Positions 5,532 through 13,115 of a stretch of DNA of 13,115 bases are shown piece by piece (within the stretch, counting starts at the first letter, position 1; each line of letters starts with the position of its first letter). Location: NCBI GenBank assembly GCA_007129775.1, contig SKUV01000396.1:1-13115 (forward strand). The letters run 5' to 3'. The notes below the pieces were generated by a model that saw only the letters and a list, made by a program, of their open reading frames with translations, had not been told where the DNA came from and searched no databases. The position numbers and the translations under genes are program-made. This stretch comes from Paracoccaceae bacterium. GTDB taxonomy: Bacteria; Pseudomonadota; Alphaproteobacteria; Rhodobacterales; Rhodobacteraceae.

Positions 5532-7205
5532 TCAGTTGCCGAGAATGCCGGGCAGGCGCAGTCCGTGCGCCTTGGCGCAGTCCAGCGCGGCGTCATAGCC
5601 CGCATCGGCATGGCGCCAGACGCCCGATGCCGGGTCGTTCCACAGCACCCGCTCCAGCCGCCGCGCGGCCTCGGGCGTGCCATCGGCCACGATCACCATG
5701 CCGGCGTGCTGCGAAAAGCCCATGCCGACCCCCCCGCCATGGTGCAGGCTGACCCATGTGGCGCCCGAGGCGGTGTTGATCAGCGCATTCAGAAGCGGCC
5801 AGTCCGACACCGCGTCGGAGCCGTCCAGCATGGCTTCCGTCTCGCGGTTGGGGCTGGCGACGGAGCCACTGTCCAGATGGTCGCGCCCGATGACGATGGG
5901 GGCTTTCAACGCGCCCGAGGCCACCATCTCGTTGAACCGCAGCCCGGCGCGGTGCCGGTCGCCAAGGCCCAGCCAGCAGATCCGCGCGGGCAGGCCCTGA
6001 AAGGCGATGCGTTCGCGCGCCATGTCGAGCCAGCGGTGCAGGTGCTCGTTTTCGGGGAACAACTCGCGCATGGCCGCATCGGTGCGATAGATGTCCTCGG
6101 GGTCGCCCGAGAGCGCGCACCAGCGGAACGGGCCGATGCCCTTGCAAAAAAGCGGTCGGATATAGGCGGGCACGAAACCGGGGAAGGCAAAGGCGTTCTC
6201 CAGCCCTTCCTCCTTTGCGACCTGCCGGATGTTGTTGCCGTAATCCAGCGTCGGCACGCCCGCATTCCAGAAATCGACCATCGCCGCGACATGGGTCTTC
6301 ATCGAGGCGCGCGCAGCCTTTTCCACGGCCTTGGGGTCGCTTTCCTGCTTCTCGCGCCATTCCGCCACGTTCCAGCCCAGCGGCAGATAGCCATGGACCG
6401 GGTCATGGGCGCTGGTCTGGTCGGTGACGATATCGGGGCGGACACCGCGCCGGTAGATTTCGGGGAAGACCTCGGCGGCATTGCCGATCAGCGCCACCGA
6501 TTTCGCCTCTCCGGCCTTGGTCCAGCGGGCGATGATCTCCAGCGCCTCGTCCAGATCATGGGTCTTTTCGTCGCAATAGCGGGTGCGGATGCGGAAATCG
6601 GCGCGGGTCTCGTCGCATTCCACGGCCAGACAGCAGGCCCCGGCCATGACGGCCGCCAGCGGCTGCGCGCCGCCCATGCCGCCCAGACCGGCGGTCAGGA
6701 TCCAGCGCCCGCGCAGATTGCCCTCGTAATGCTGGCGGCCCGCTTCGGCGAAGGTCTCGTAGGTGCCCTGCACGATGCCCTGCGTGCCGATGTAGATCCA
6801 GCTACCGGCGGTCATCTGGCCATACATCATCAGGCCGCGGCGATCGAGGTCGTTGAAATGCTCCCAAGTCGCCCAATGCGGCACGAGGTTGGAATTCGCG
6901 ATCAGCACGCGCGGGGCGTCGCTGTGCGTGCGGATGATGGCCACGGGCTTGCCCGATTGCACGATCAGCGTCTCGTCACCCTCCAGATCCTGCAGCCCGG
7001 CGACGATCCGGTCGAAATCATCCCATGTGCGCGCGGCCCGTCCGATGCCGCCATAGACCACCAGTTGATGGGGGTTTTCGGCCACGTCCGGGTGCAGGTT
7101 GTTCATCAGCATCCGCATGGCGGCCTCGGTCTGCCAGCTTTTCGCGGTGATCTCGGGGCCGGTGGGGGGGCAGATGTCGCGCAGGTTGTGGCGGGGGTTG
7201 GTCAT
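5532..7205 (-). CDS. hutU: urocanate hydratase (urocanase)
   Basis: HutU adds water to urocanate, giving 4-imidazolone-5-propionate, the second step of histidine breakdown. It is a cytoplasmic homodimer that uses NAD+ as an electrophilic cofactor. The protein has 557 residues, exactly the family length. The N-terminal part carries GGIGRAARTWDDFDRIV. The NAD-binding glycine loop GLGGMGGAQ lies at 173-181. FRWCALSGDPEDIYRTD and the LHRWLDMARERIAFQGLPARICW block follow. The cysteine of ARICW is residue 410, the position of the active-site Cys410 described in the Pseudomonas putida enzyme. The ATG at 7205 overlaps the hutG stop by four bases (ATGA). It is the last gene of hutIHGU; modA follows on the same strand after 108 bp. 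No defects seen. Confidence 0.98.
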   Translation of the reverse strand: MTNPRHNLRDICPPTGPEITAKSWQTEAAMRMLMNNLHPDVAENPHQLVVYGGIGRAARTWDDFDRIVAGLQDLEGDETLIVQSGKPVAIIRTHSDAPRVLIANSNLVPHWATWEHFNDLDRRGLMMYGQMTAGSWIYIGTQGIVQGTYETFAEAGRQHYEGNLRGRWILTAGLGGMGGAQPLAAVMAGACCLAVECDETRADFRIRTRYCDEKTHDLDEALEIIARWTKAGEAKSVALIGNAAEVFPEIYRRGVRPDIVTDQTSAHDPVHGYLPLGWNVAEWREKQESDPKAVEKAARASMKTHVAAMVDFWNAGVPTLDYGNNIRQVAKEEGLENAFAFPGFVPAYIRPLFCKGIGPFRWCALSGDPEDIYRTDAAMRELFPENEHLHRWLDMARERIAFQGLPARICWLGLGDRHRAGLRFNEMVASGALKAPIVIGRDHLDSGSVASPNRETEAMLDGSDAVSDWPLLNALINTASGATWVSLHHGGGVGMGFSQHAGMVIVADGTPEAARRLERVLWNDPASGVWRHADAGYDAALDCAKAHGLRLPGILGN

Positions 7206-8002
7206 GCCGGGCCTCTCAGACTTGGGGCAAGGGTTTCGAGCGCCTGCAGGATGGCGCGCAGATGGGGGCGCAGGCGTTCGGCCCGGGCCTCGTCATAGGC
7301 GAAGGGCGGCGCCTCGGTGGCCAGATGGGTGGCCTGCGCCAGTTCCATCTGGATGGCGTGAGTGCCCTCCGCCGGGCGGCCGTGGTGGCGGGTCGTCCAG
7401 CCCCCCTTGAAACGGCCGTTCAGAACCGAGCTGTAGCCCGTGGCCCGGGCGCAGATTTCGGCCACCGCCGCCTCGATCTGCGGCGCACAGGTGGTCCCGC
7501 CATTGGTGCCGATGTTGAAATCCGGCAGGCGTCCGTCGAACAGGAACGGGATTTCGCTGCGGATCGAATGGCAATCGTAAAGGATGGCCACGCCGTGCCG
7601 CGCCCGCACCCGCGCCAGTTCAGCGGCCAACGCCGCGTGATAGGGCGCGTGGCAGCCCGCGCCCCGGGCCTCGATTTCCGCCGCGTCGGGCGGGTCGGTC
7701 CAGATCGGTTCGCCCTCGAAATCGGTGACCGGCACCAGCCCGGTGGTGTTCTGCCCGGGATAGAGGCTTTCGCCCGTCGGCGCGCGGTTCGCGTCGATCA
7801 GATAACGGTGAAAGGTGGCGCGCACGGTCGTCGCGCCGGGCAAGAGCCCGGCATAGAGCCGGTCCACATGCCAGTCGGTATCGGCGAGCATCTGCCCGCG
7901 CGGGGTCAGGCGCGCAAAGACGTCGCCCGGCAGCCATGTGCCGGTATGGGGCAGGCCCAGAACCACGGGGCCGTCGCCGCGCACCACCTCGACCGGGGTC
8001 AT
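7202..8002 (-). CDS. hutG: N-formylglutamate deformylase (N-formylglutamate amidohydrolase)
   Basis: HutG cleaves N-formyl-L-glutamate to glutamate and formate, the last step of the five-step histidine pathway. The 266-residue chain matches the FGase family throughout: LPHTGTWLP (17-25), DTDWHVDRLYAGLLPG (41-56), HRYLIDANRAP (65-75), SLYPGQNTTGLVP (79-91), YDCHSIRSEIPFLFDGRLPD (142-161), LNGRFKGGWTTRHHGRP (194-210) and AIQMELAQATHL (216-227). The HutG of enteric bacteria and Bacillus, a formimidoylglutamase of the arginase type, is a different family and can be excluded. HutF across the divergent promoter makes its substrate. The ATG at 8002 overlaps the hutH stop (ATGA), and its own stop overlaps the hutU start. 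Confident. Confidence 0.96.
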   Translation of the reverse strand: MTPVEVVRGDGPVVLGLPHTGTWLPGDVFARLTPRGQMLADTDWHVDRLYAGLLPGATTVRATFHRYLIDANRAPTGESLYPGQNTTGLVPVTDFEGEPIWTDPPDAAEIEARGAGCHAPYHAALAAELARVRARHGVAILYDCHSIRSEIPFLFDGRLPDFNIGTNGGTTCAPQIEAAVAEICARATGYSSVLNGRFKGGWTTRHHGRPAEGTHAIQMELAQATHLATEAPPFAYDEARAERLRPHLRAILQALETLAPSLRGPA

Positions 8003-9537
8003 GGCGCGCCCTCCATCAGCGCCGCGACATCGCAGGCCGCCGCCACCTGCCCATCGCGCACCAGCGCGGCGGCGCGGGTCAGATCACCGGCCAAGAGCCT
8101 GTCCTCGGCCAGCGCCGGCACGGCGGCGCGGGTCACCGCCAGCAGCCGCTGCAGAGCCGGCGAGGTCGCGAGCGGGGCGCGAAACTCCACCCCCTGCGCG
8201 GCGCACAGCAGCTCCACCCCGAGGATCACGCCCAGATTGTCGTTCATCCGCGCCAGCCGCCGCGCGCCATGGGCGGCCATGGACACGTGATCCTCCTGAT
8301 TGGCCGAAGTGGGGGTGGAATCGGTCGAACAGGGGTTGGCCAGATGCTTGTTCTCGCTCATCAGCGCGGCCGATGTCACCTCGGCGATCATCAGCCCCGA
8401 ATTCAGCCCCGGATCGGGGGTCAGGAAGGGCGGCAGATCGAAGCTCAGCGTCGGGTCCACCATCAGCGCCACGCGACGCTGGGCGATGGCGCCCACCTCG
8501 GCCAGCGCCAGCGCGATCTGGTCGGCAGCAAAGGCCACCGGCTCGGCATGGAAATTCCCGCCCGACACGATCTCGCCCGTATCGACCAGCACCAGCGGGT
8601 TGTCGGAAACCGCATTGGCCTCCACCTCCAGCACCTGCCCGGCCTGACGCATCAGGTCGAGCGCGGCGCCGGTCACCTGCGGCTGGCAGCGGATGCAATA
8701 GGGGTCCTGCACGCGGCTGTCGCTGTCGCGGTGGCTTTCGCGGATCTCGGACCCGGCCATGATCGCGCGCATGGCGCGGGCCACGTCGATCTGCCCGCGG
8801 TGGCCGCGCAGGGCGTGCAGCGCCGGTTGCAGCGGCGCGGTGGAGCCCATGATCGCATCTGTGGACAGGCACGACACCGCAACCGCACCGGCCAGGTTGC
8901 GCATCCCCTCGAACCACCCCGCCAGCGCGCAGGCGGTGGAAAACTGGGTGCCGTTGATCAGCCCCAGCCCCTCTTTCGGGCCCAGCACCACGGGAGCGAG
9001 CCCCGCGCGCGCCAGCGCCTGCGCGGCCGCCATCCGTTCGCCGGCGAAATTGGCCTCGCCCTCGCCGATCATGCAGGCCGCCATATGCGCCAGCGGCGCC
9101 AGATCGCCCGAGGCCCCGACCGAGCCCTGCACCGGGATCACAGGGGTCACCCCTCGCGCCAGCATCTCCTCCATCAGCGCGACCGTCTCCCACCGCAGCC
9201 CCGAGGCCCCGCGCCCCACCGAGAGGAGCTTGAGCACGATCATCAGCCGGGTTGTGGGGATGTCGAGCGCCTCGCCCACGCCGCAGCAATGGCTCAGCAC
9301 CAGATTACGCTGCAGCCGCGCCGTATCGCCGGGCGCGATCCGGACCGAGGCGAGCTTGCCGAAGCCGGTGTTGACGCCATAGATCGCCGCATCCCCCGCC
9401 GCGGCATCGGCCACGATCTGCGCGGCGCGCTCGATGGCAGGGCGCGCGGCGTTCTCCAGCCGCACGGGCAGGCCGTCGCGCCAGATCGCCTCCAGTTGCG
9501 CCAGCGTCGCGGCGCCGGGGGTCAGGGTCACGCTCAT
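7999..9537 (-). CDS. hutH: histidine ammonia-lyase (histidase)
   Basis: HutH removes ammonia from L-histidine to give trans-urocanate, the committing step of the pathway and the source of the inducer. The 512-residue enzyme is of normal length. The Ala-Ser-Gly triplet that cyclises into the MIO electrophile is A142-S143-G144, in GSVGASGDLAPLAHMA, the same numbering as in the P. putida enzyme. Catalytic Y53 lies in YGVNTGFGKLAS. Other family blocks are QRNLVLSHCCGVGE, QDPYCIRCQPQVTGA, SGGNFHAEPVAFAAD and ENKHLANPCSTDSTPTSANQEDHVSM. The frame stays open upstream to 10104, but that extension is antisense-like sequence inside hutI. ATG 9537 overlaps the hutI stop (ATGA) and begins at the family N-terminus, so it was chosen. 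Third gene product of the operon in pathway terms, first enzyme to act. Confidence 0.98.
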   Translation of the reverse strand: MSVTLTPGAATLAQLEAIWRDGLPVRLENAARPAIERAAQIVADAAAGDAAIYGVNTGFGKLASVRIAPGDTARLQRNLVLSHCCGVGEALDIPTTRLMIVLKLLSVGRGASGLRWETVALMEEMLARGVTPVIPVQGSVGASGDLAPLAHMAACMIGEGEANFAGERMAAAQALARAGLAPVVLGPKEGLGLINGTQFSTACALAGWFEGMRNLAGAVAVSCLSTDAIMGSTAPLQPALHALRGHRGQIDVARAMRAIMAGSEIRESHRDSDSRVQDPYCIRCQPQVTGAALDLMRQAGQVLEVEANAVSDNPLVLVDTGEIVSGGNFHAEPVAFAADQIALALAEVGAIAQRRVALMVDPTLSFDLPPFLTPDPGLNSGLMIAEVTSAALMSENKHLANPCSTDSTPTSANQEDHVSMAAHGARRLARMNDNLGVILGVELLCAAQGVEFRAPLATSPALQRLLAVTRAAVPALAEDRLLAGDLTRAAALVRDGQVAAACDVAALMEGAP

Positions 9538-10727
9538 AACTCGCCTCCGAAGACGCGTTTCCACAGGGGGTTGAAGCCGATGCGATAGGTCAGTTCGGCC
9601 GGATGCTCCGCATCCCAGATCGCCAGATCGGAGCGCGCGCCCTCGGCGATGACGCCCCTGTCCGCGAGCCCCAGCGCGCGCGCCGCGTGCCGCGTGACCC
9701 CGGCAAGGCATTCCTCGGGCGTCAGGCGAAAGAGCGTGGCGCCCATGTTCATCGCCAGCAAAAGCGAGGTCATGGGCGAGGACCCCGGGTTGCAATCGGT
9801 GGCCAGCGCCATCGGCACCCCATGGGCCCGGAACGCCGCGATCGGCGGGGCCTGGGTTTCGCGCAGGGTGTAGAAGGCACCGGGCAGGATGACCGCGACA
9901 CTGCCCGCCGCCGCCATGGCCCGGGCATCGGCCTCGGTGGCGTATTCCAGATGATCCGCCGACAGCGCGCCGAACCGCGCCGCCAGTTGCGCCCCGCCCA
10001 GATGGCTGAGTTGCTCGGCATGGAGCTTCACCGGAAGGCCCAGCGCCCGGGCGTGGGTGAAGACCCGTTCGATCTGGTCGGGGGTAAAGGCGATCCCTTC
10101 GCAAAACCCGTCCACCGCATCGACCAGACCCTCGGCATGGGCGGCGGTCAGCGCGGGCAGGCAGACCTCGTCGATATAGGTGTCGGGGCCGTCGGCTTCG
10201 GGCGGCACCGCATGGGCGCCGAGGAAGCTGGTGCGCAGTGTCACCGCGCGCGCATGCCCGATGGCGCGGGCCGCGCGCAGCATCCGGGCTTCGGTCTCGA
10301 TGTCGAGGCCATAGCCGGATTTCACCTCCAGCGTCGTCACCCCTTCGGCGATCAGCGCATCGACCCGGGGCAAGGCGGACTGCACCAGCGCCTCGAGGTG
10401 CGCCGCCCGGGTCTGGGCCACGGTGGCGGCGATGCCGCCGCCGGCGCGCGAGATCTCGGCATAGCTCGCGCCCTGCAGGCGCAATTCGAATTCCCGCGCG
10501 CGATTGCCGCCGTGCACGATATGGGTATGGCAGTCGATCAGCCCGGGGGTGACGAGCCGGCCACCCAGATCATGCGCTGCGCCGCCGCCGCGCCACGCCT
10601 GCGGCACCGACTGCGCCGGTCCGACCCATGCGATCCGCTCCCCGTCGAGCGCAATCGCCCCGTCGGGGATCAGGCCGTAAGGCCCCTCGGCCTGCATTGT
10701 GGCGATCTTTGCGTTGGTCAGAAGCAT
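9534..10727 (-). CDS. hutI: imidazolonepropionase
   Basis: HutI is the metal-dependent amidohydrolase that opens the ring of 4-imidazolone-5-propionate to give N-formimidoyl-L-glutamate, the third step. The 397-residue protein shows the amidohydrolase metal site: H67 and H69 in DCHTHIVHGG, H236 with E238 in KLHAEQLSHLGG, and D311 in ATDCNPGSSP. EVKSGYGLD and SADHLEYA are family signatures. It is the first gene of the leftward unit. ATG 10727 has a good ribosome binding site, AAGGTG, about 5 bases upstream (complement of 10732-10737). The leader and promoter share 62 bp with divergent hutF, including the probable HutC operator. The stop overlaps the hutH start (ATGA). Confident. Confidence 0.97.
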   Translation of the reverse strand: MLLTNAKIATMQAEGPYGLIPDGAIALDGERIAWVGPAQSVPQAWRGGGAAHDLGGRLVTPGLIDCHTHIVHGGNRAREFELRLQGASYAEISRAGGGIAATVAQTRAAHLEALVQSALPRVDALIAEGVTTLEVKSGYGLDIETEARMLRAARAIGHARAVTLRTSFLGAHAVPPEADGPDTYIDEVCLPALTAAHAEGLVDAVDGFCEGIAFTPDQIERVFTHARALGLPVKLHAEQLSHLGGAQLAARFGALSADHLEYATEADARAMAAAGSVAVILPGAFYTLRETQAPPIAAFRAHGVPMALATDCNPGSSPMTSLLLAMNMGATLFRLTPEECLAGVTRHAARALGLADRGVIAEGARSDLAIWDAEHPAELTYRIGFNPLWKRVFGGEL

Positions 10728-10758
10728 CTGTCACCTTGAGTAACGCTGTCTTATCATG

Positions 10759-10786
10759 TTTATGTATGCACATAATAGCGAGTCAA
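10759..10786 (-). promoter_or_regulatory. candidate promoter of hutIHGU
   Basis: On the - strand TTGACT (10786-10781) is a near-consensus -35 box. Sixteen bases on, CATAAA (10764-10759) is a fair -10. The spacer and -10 are covered by the palindrome at 10760-10775, which would suit repression by HutC. Transcription would begin near 10752, about 25 bases before the hutI start. This is a sequence-based inference only. Confidence 0.5.
10760..10775. promoter_or_regulatory. probable HutC operator in the hutI/hutF divergent control region
   Basis: TTATGT (10760-10765) and ACATAA (10770-10775) are perfect inverted arms around ATGC, with a core TGTATGCACA. This resembles the TGTA/TACA-type operators reported for HutC and related GntR-family repressors. 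It sits in the only AT-rich stretch of the hut region, midway between the two divergent starts. It overlaps the leftward -10 and, on the + strand, a CATAAT hexamer (10771-10776) that could be the -10 of hutF. A single bound dimer could repress both units. Confidence 0.65.
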
Positions 10787-10789
10787 CGG

Positions 10790-12178
10790 ATGAATCACGC
10801 TGCGACGATCTGGGCCGAACAGGCATTGCTGCCCGAAGGCTGGGCATCGGATGTGTTGCTGACGATCGCGCCCGAGGGCCGGATCGGGGCGGTTTCGCGG
10901 GACGTGCCGCGCGCGCAGGCCCTGCAGGCAGGGGCGGAGGCGGCGGGGATCCTGCTGCCCGCGCCGGTCAATGCCCATAGCCATGCCTTTCAGCGCGCCA
11001 TGGCCGGGCTGACCGAGGCGCGCGGCCCCGACCCGCAGGACAGTTTCTGGACATGGCGGCAGTTGATGTTCCGCTTTCTGGACCGTCTGACGCCCGAGCA
11101 TGTGGCCGCCATCGCCGCGCTGGTGCAGATGGAGATGCTGGAGGCCGGCTATGGCGCCAGTGTGGAGTTTCACTACCTCCATCACCAGCCGGGCGGCGCG
11201 CCCTATGCCGATCCGGCCGAAATGTCCGCCCGCATCGTCGAGGCCGCAGCACAGACCGGGATCGGGCTGACGCTTCTGCCGGTGCAGTATCAGTTCGGCG
11301 GGCTGGACGGCCGGCCACTGGGCCCAGGGCAGGCCCGCTTCGGCACCGACCCGGAGGCATTCGCGCGGCTTTACAAGGCTGCCGCCCGGGCCCTTAACCC
11401 CCTGCCCGGCGATTGCCGCATGGGCGTGGCCCCCCACAGCCTGCGCGCCGTCGCCCCCGGGGCGTTGCCCGCCATCGCCGCGCTGACCGACGGGCCGGTG
11501 CATATGCATCTGGCCGAACAGCAGGCCGAGGTGGCCGAGGTCGAGGCCGCGCTGGGCCGCCGCCCGGTGGAATGGGTGCTGGAGAACATGGCCCCCGATC
11601 CGCGCATGTGCTTCATCCACTGCACCCAGATGCTGCCCCACGAGACCGAGGCGCTGGCGCGCAGCGGCGCGGTCGCGGGGCTCTGCCCGATCACCGAATC
11701 GAGCCTTGGCGACGGCATCTTTGACGCGCTGCGCTGGCTTTCGTCGGGCGGGCGATTTGCCATCGGGTCGGATTCCAACATCTGCATCGCGCTGGCCGAG
11801 GAATTGCGCACGCTGGAATATTCCCAGCGCCTGCGCGACCGCGCCCGCGCGGTGCTGGCCACGCCGGAGGAATCGACGGGGCGGCGGCTTTACGCCGCCG
11901 CCGTGGCGGGGGGCGCGCAGGCCGCGGGGAGGGAATGCGGCGCGCTGCGCCCCGGGCTCTGGGCCGATCTGCTGGCGCTCGATACCGGCCATGTGGATCT
12001 GGCCGGGCGGCGGGGGGACACGGCGCTTGATACCTACATCTTCGCGGGCGATGACCGGATGGTGCGCTCGGTCTGGTCGGCCGGCCGGCACATGGTGCGC
12101 AACGGGCGCCATATCGGGCGCGATGCGATCATCGCCGCCTATGGCCGGGCGATGGGCGATCTGGCGGGCGCGCTATGA
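10790..12178 (+). CDS. hutF: formimidoylglutamate deiminase
   Basis: HutF hydrolyses N-formimidoyl-L-glutamate to N-formyl-L-glutamate and ammonia, the fourth step in bacteria that finish with HutG deformylase. The 462-residue protein has the amidohydrolase metal-site pattern: H63 and H65 in NAHSHAFQR, H240 in MHLAEQ, H277 in FIHCTQM and D328 in GSDSNI. The N-terminal WAEQALLPEGWASDV and the central PVQYQFGGLDGRP are typical of HutF and separate it from guanine deaminase-like relatives. ATG 10790 was chosen from the family N-terminus (AEQALLPEGW). The ribosome binding site is poor. In-frame starts at 10766 and 10628 would run through the operator and back into hutI. It begins the rightward unit, and its stop overlaps hutC (ATGA). 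Confident. Confidence 0.96.
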   Translation: MNHAATIWAEQALLPEGWASDVLLTIAPEGRIGAVSRDVPRAQALQAGAEAAGILLPAPVNAHSHAFQRAMAGLTEARGPDPQDSFWTWRQLMFRFLDRLTPEHVAAIAALVQMEMLEAGYGASVEFHYLHHQPGGAPYADPAEMSARIVEAAAQTGIGLTLLPVQYQFGGLDGRPLGPGQARFGTDPEAFARLYKAAARALNPLPGDCRMGVAPHSLRAVAPGALPAIAALTDGPVHMHLAEQQAEVAEVEAALGRRPVEWVLENMAPDPRMCFIHCTQMLPHETEALARSGAVAGLCPITESSLGDGIFDALRWLSSGGRFAIGSDSNICIALAEELRTLEYSQRLRDRARAVLATPEESTGRRLYAAAVAGGAQAAGRECGALRPGLWADLLALDTGHVDLAGRRGDTALDTYIFAGDDRMVRSVWSAGRHMVRNGRHIGRDAIIAAYGRAMGDLAGAL

Positions 12179-12879
12179 GCGCACCGGCCGGGCGCAAGAC
12201 ATGGCAGGCGGTGCAGGCGGCGGTGCGCGCGCGCATCAGCCGCCGCGACTGGAAGCCGGGCGCGCTGATCCCGCACGAGGCCGAACTTGCGCAGGAATTC
12301 GGCTGCTCGCGCGGCACGGTCAACCGCGCCCTGCGCGGTCTGGCCGAGGACGGGCTGCTGGAGCGGCGGCGCCGCGCCGGCACCCGCGTCGCCCTGAACC
12401 CGCAGCGCCGCGCGGCCTTCGCCATCCCGCTCATCCGCGACGAGATCGAGGGAAAGGGCCAGCAATTCGCCGCCCGCATCCTGACGCGCGAGATGCGCCG
12501 TCCGCCGCCCGATGTGCAGGCACGGCTGCGGGTTGCGGGAGCAGCGCCGATCCTGTGGCTGGAGACGCTCTATACCGCCGACGGCGCGCCCTATGTCTTC
12601 GAGGCCCGCTGGATCAACACCCATGCCGTGCCAAGGGCGCTGGACGCGGATTTCACCGTAATCAGTCCGAACGAATGGCTGGTGCGCGAAGTGCCCTTCG
12701 ATTCCGGCGATTTCACAGTCTCGGCCATGGCGGCGGATGGGCGCTCAGCGGCGGTTCTGGGCTGCGCGGAAGGCGCGGGGCTTCTGGTGCTCGACCGTCG
12801 CACCCAGCATGGCGCGCAGATCATCACCTCTGTCCGGCTGGTCTTTCATCCCGGCTACCGGATGCACACCCGGTCCTGA
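12175..12879 (+). CDS. hutC: GntR-family histidine utilisation repressor HutC
   Basis: HutC represses hut genes and is released by urocanate, as known for the family. The 234-residue protein has an N-terminal winged helix of GntR type: KPGALIPHEAELAQEFGCSRGTVNRALRGLAEDGLLERRRRAGTRV, roughly residues 27-72, with the recognition helix CSRGTVNRAL at 44-53. The UTRA ligand domain follows (about 88-230), with the signature ILWLETLYTADGAPYVFEARWI and the closing VRLVFHPGYRM typical of HutC. ATG 12175 overlaps the hutF stop (ATGA), so repressor and HutF are made together. With the palindrome upstream of hutF this predicts autorepression. The position, last in the rightward unit and beside hut enzymes, supports HutC over other GntR/UTRA regulators. 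Confidence 0.93.
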   Translation: MSAPAGRKTWQAVQAAVRARISRRDWKPGALIPHEAELAQEFGCSRGTVNRALRGLAEDGLLERRRRAGTRVALNPQRRAAFAIPLIRDEIEGKGQQFAARILTREMRRPPPDVQARLRVAGAAPILWLETLYTADGAPYVFEARWINTHAVPRALDADFTVISPNEWLVREVPFDSGDFTVSAMAADGRSAAVLGCAEGAGLLVLDRRTQHGAQIITSVRLVFHPGYRMHTRS

Positions 12880-13115
12880 CCGACCCGGAGCCTGTGTGGC
12901 ACGACATCGCACGTGCCGCGACGGAAGCACCGCGCGGGCCCGCACCGCGCCGGTCGGCCCCCATCGCCCGCCATCGCCCCCATGGCCGCGGTCGGATTTG
13001 CCTCATGCTGTCCCGAAATCACCAAAAAACGTCTGGTCAGTGCCCCATTGCCGCCTTTTTCGGCGATGAAGCTCGGCGCAAGGAAAGAGCCCGCCAGACC
13101 TCCCGACCAGCCGCC
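12880..13115. other. region right of hutC without a supported gene
   Basis: These 236 bp hold no open frame with convincing coding character. Near the end GTCTGG (13031-13036) and CCAGAC (13094-13099) are complementary across 57 bases, with a small CGCC/GGCG hairpin (13052-13065, T-rich loop) between them. On the - strand the outer arm is followed by G and six T (13029-13024), which could terminate a leftward transcript entering from beyond the window. An ATG at 13066 stays open to the edge (17 codons, beginning MKLGARKE), but this is too short to call. Confidence 0.5.

Noticed and set aside
5463..7298. 611-codon open frame on the + strand opposite hutU
   Set aside because: Antisense shadow of a GC-rich gene. 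It is rich in Arg, Gly, His and Gln with no recognisable domain, while hutU is complete with its active-site residues.
7936..9588. 550-codon open frame on the + strand opposite hutH
   Set aside because: Same reason: low-complexity Arg/His/Gln composition, and it is fully explained by codon bias of hutH.
9538..10104. N-terminal extension of hutH by 189 residues
   Set aside because: The frame is open but runs inside hutI. The extension is Arg/Gly/Pro-rich and unlike any histidase, whereas ATG 9537 gives the standard 512-residue protein.
10760..12112. 450-codon open frame on the - strand opposite hutF
   Set aside because: Antisense shadow; hutF on the other strand carries the full amidohydrolase metal site.
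1..13115. tRNA, rRNA, insertion sequence or prophage genes
   Set aside because: I saw no tRNA cloverleaf, rRNA-like stretch, transposase, integrase or terminal inverted repeats on either strand. The gaps are too short to hide a full element.

Overview
The window is about 13 kb of very GC-rich DNA with short intergenic gaps, frequent 4-base start/stop overlaps and strong third-position G/C bias. The gene set and protein styles point to an alphaproteobacterium, most likely of the Rhodobacterales (Paracoccaceae/Roseobacteraceae type). The genus cannot be fixed from the sequence alone.

Left part (1-2592, + strand). The C-terminal third of an N-acetylglucosamine-6-phosphate deacetylase (nagA) runs in from the left. 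It is followed by a 252-bp gap with a 12/11-bp tandem repeat array and a strong two-tier stem-loop. Next is a secreted multidomain protein of about 625 residues. It has a signal peptide, a caspase-like (peptidase C14 type) domain with no cysteine anywhere in the chain, five roughly 40-residue repeats, and two peptidoglycan-binding domains.

Middle part (2863-5423, - strand). This is a complete high-affinity molybdate ABC transporter operon, modA-modB-modC. A 24-bp imperfect palindrome built like a ModE/Mo-box lies just ahead of the modA ribosome binding site. A hairpin with a T tract lies after modC, between it and the convergent caspase-like gene.

Right part (5532-12879). This is a complete histidine utilisation (hut) cluster in two divergent units. 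On the - strand are hutI-hutH-hutG-hutU, and on the + strand hutF-hutC. All four internal junctions are ATGA overlaps. Together they encode the five-step route: histidine to urocanate (HutH), to imidazolonepropionate (HutU), to formimidoylglutamate (HutI), to N-formylglutamate (HutF), to glutamate plus formate (HutG). HutC is the GntR-family repressor, expected to respond to urocanate. A 16-bp palindrome in the 62-bp divergent control region overlaps promoter elements facing both ways and is the obvious HutC operator. No histidine/urocanate permease and no hutD is present in the window.

The last 236 bp hold no convincing gene. The metabolic genes are ordinary and intact, with family active-site residues in place. 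The less ordinary items are the cysteine-free caspase-like/peptidoglycan-binding protein and its repeat-rich, structured upstream region. I found no clear evidence of a wholly new multi-gene system, mobile element, CRISPR array or RNA gene.
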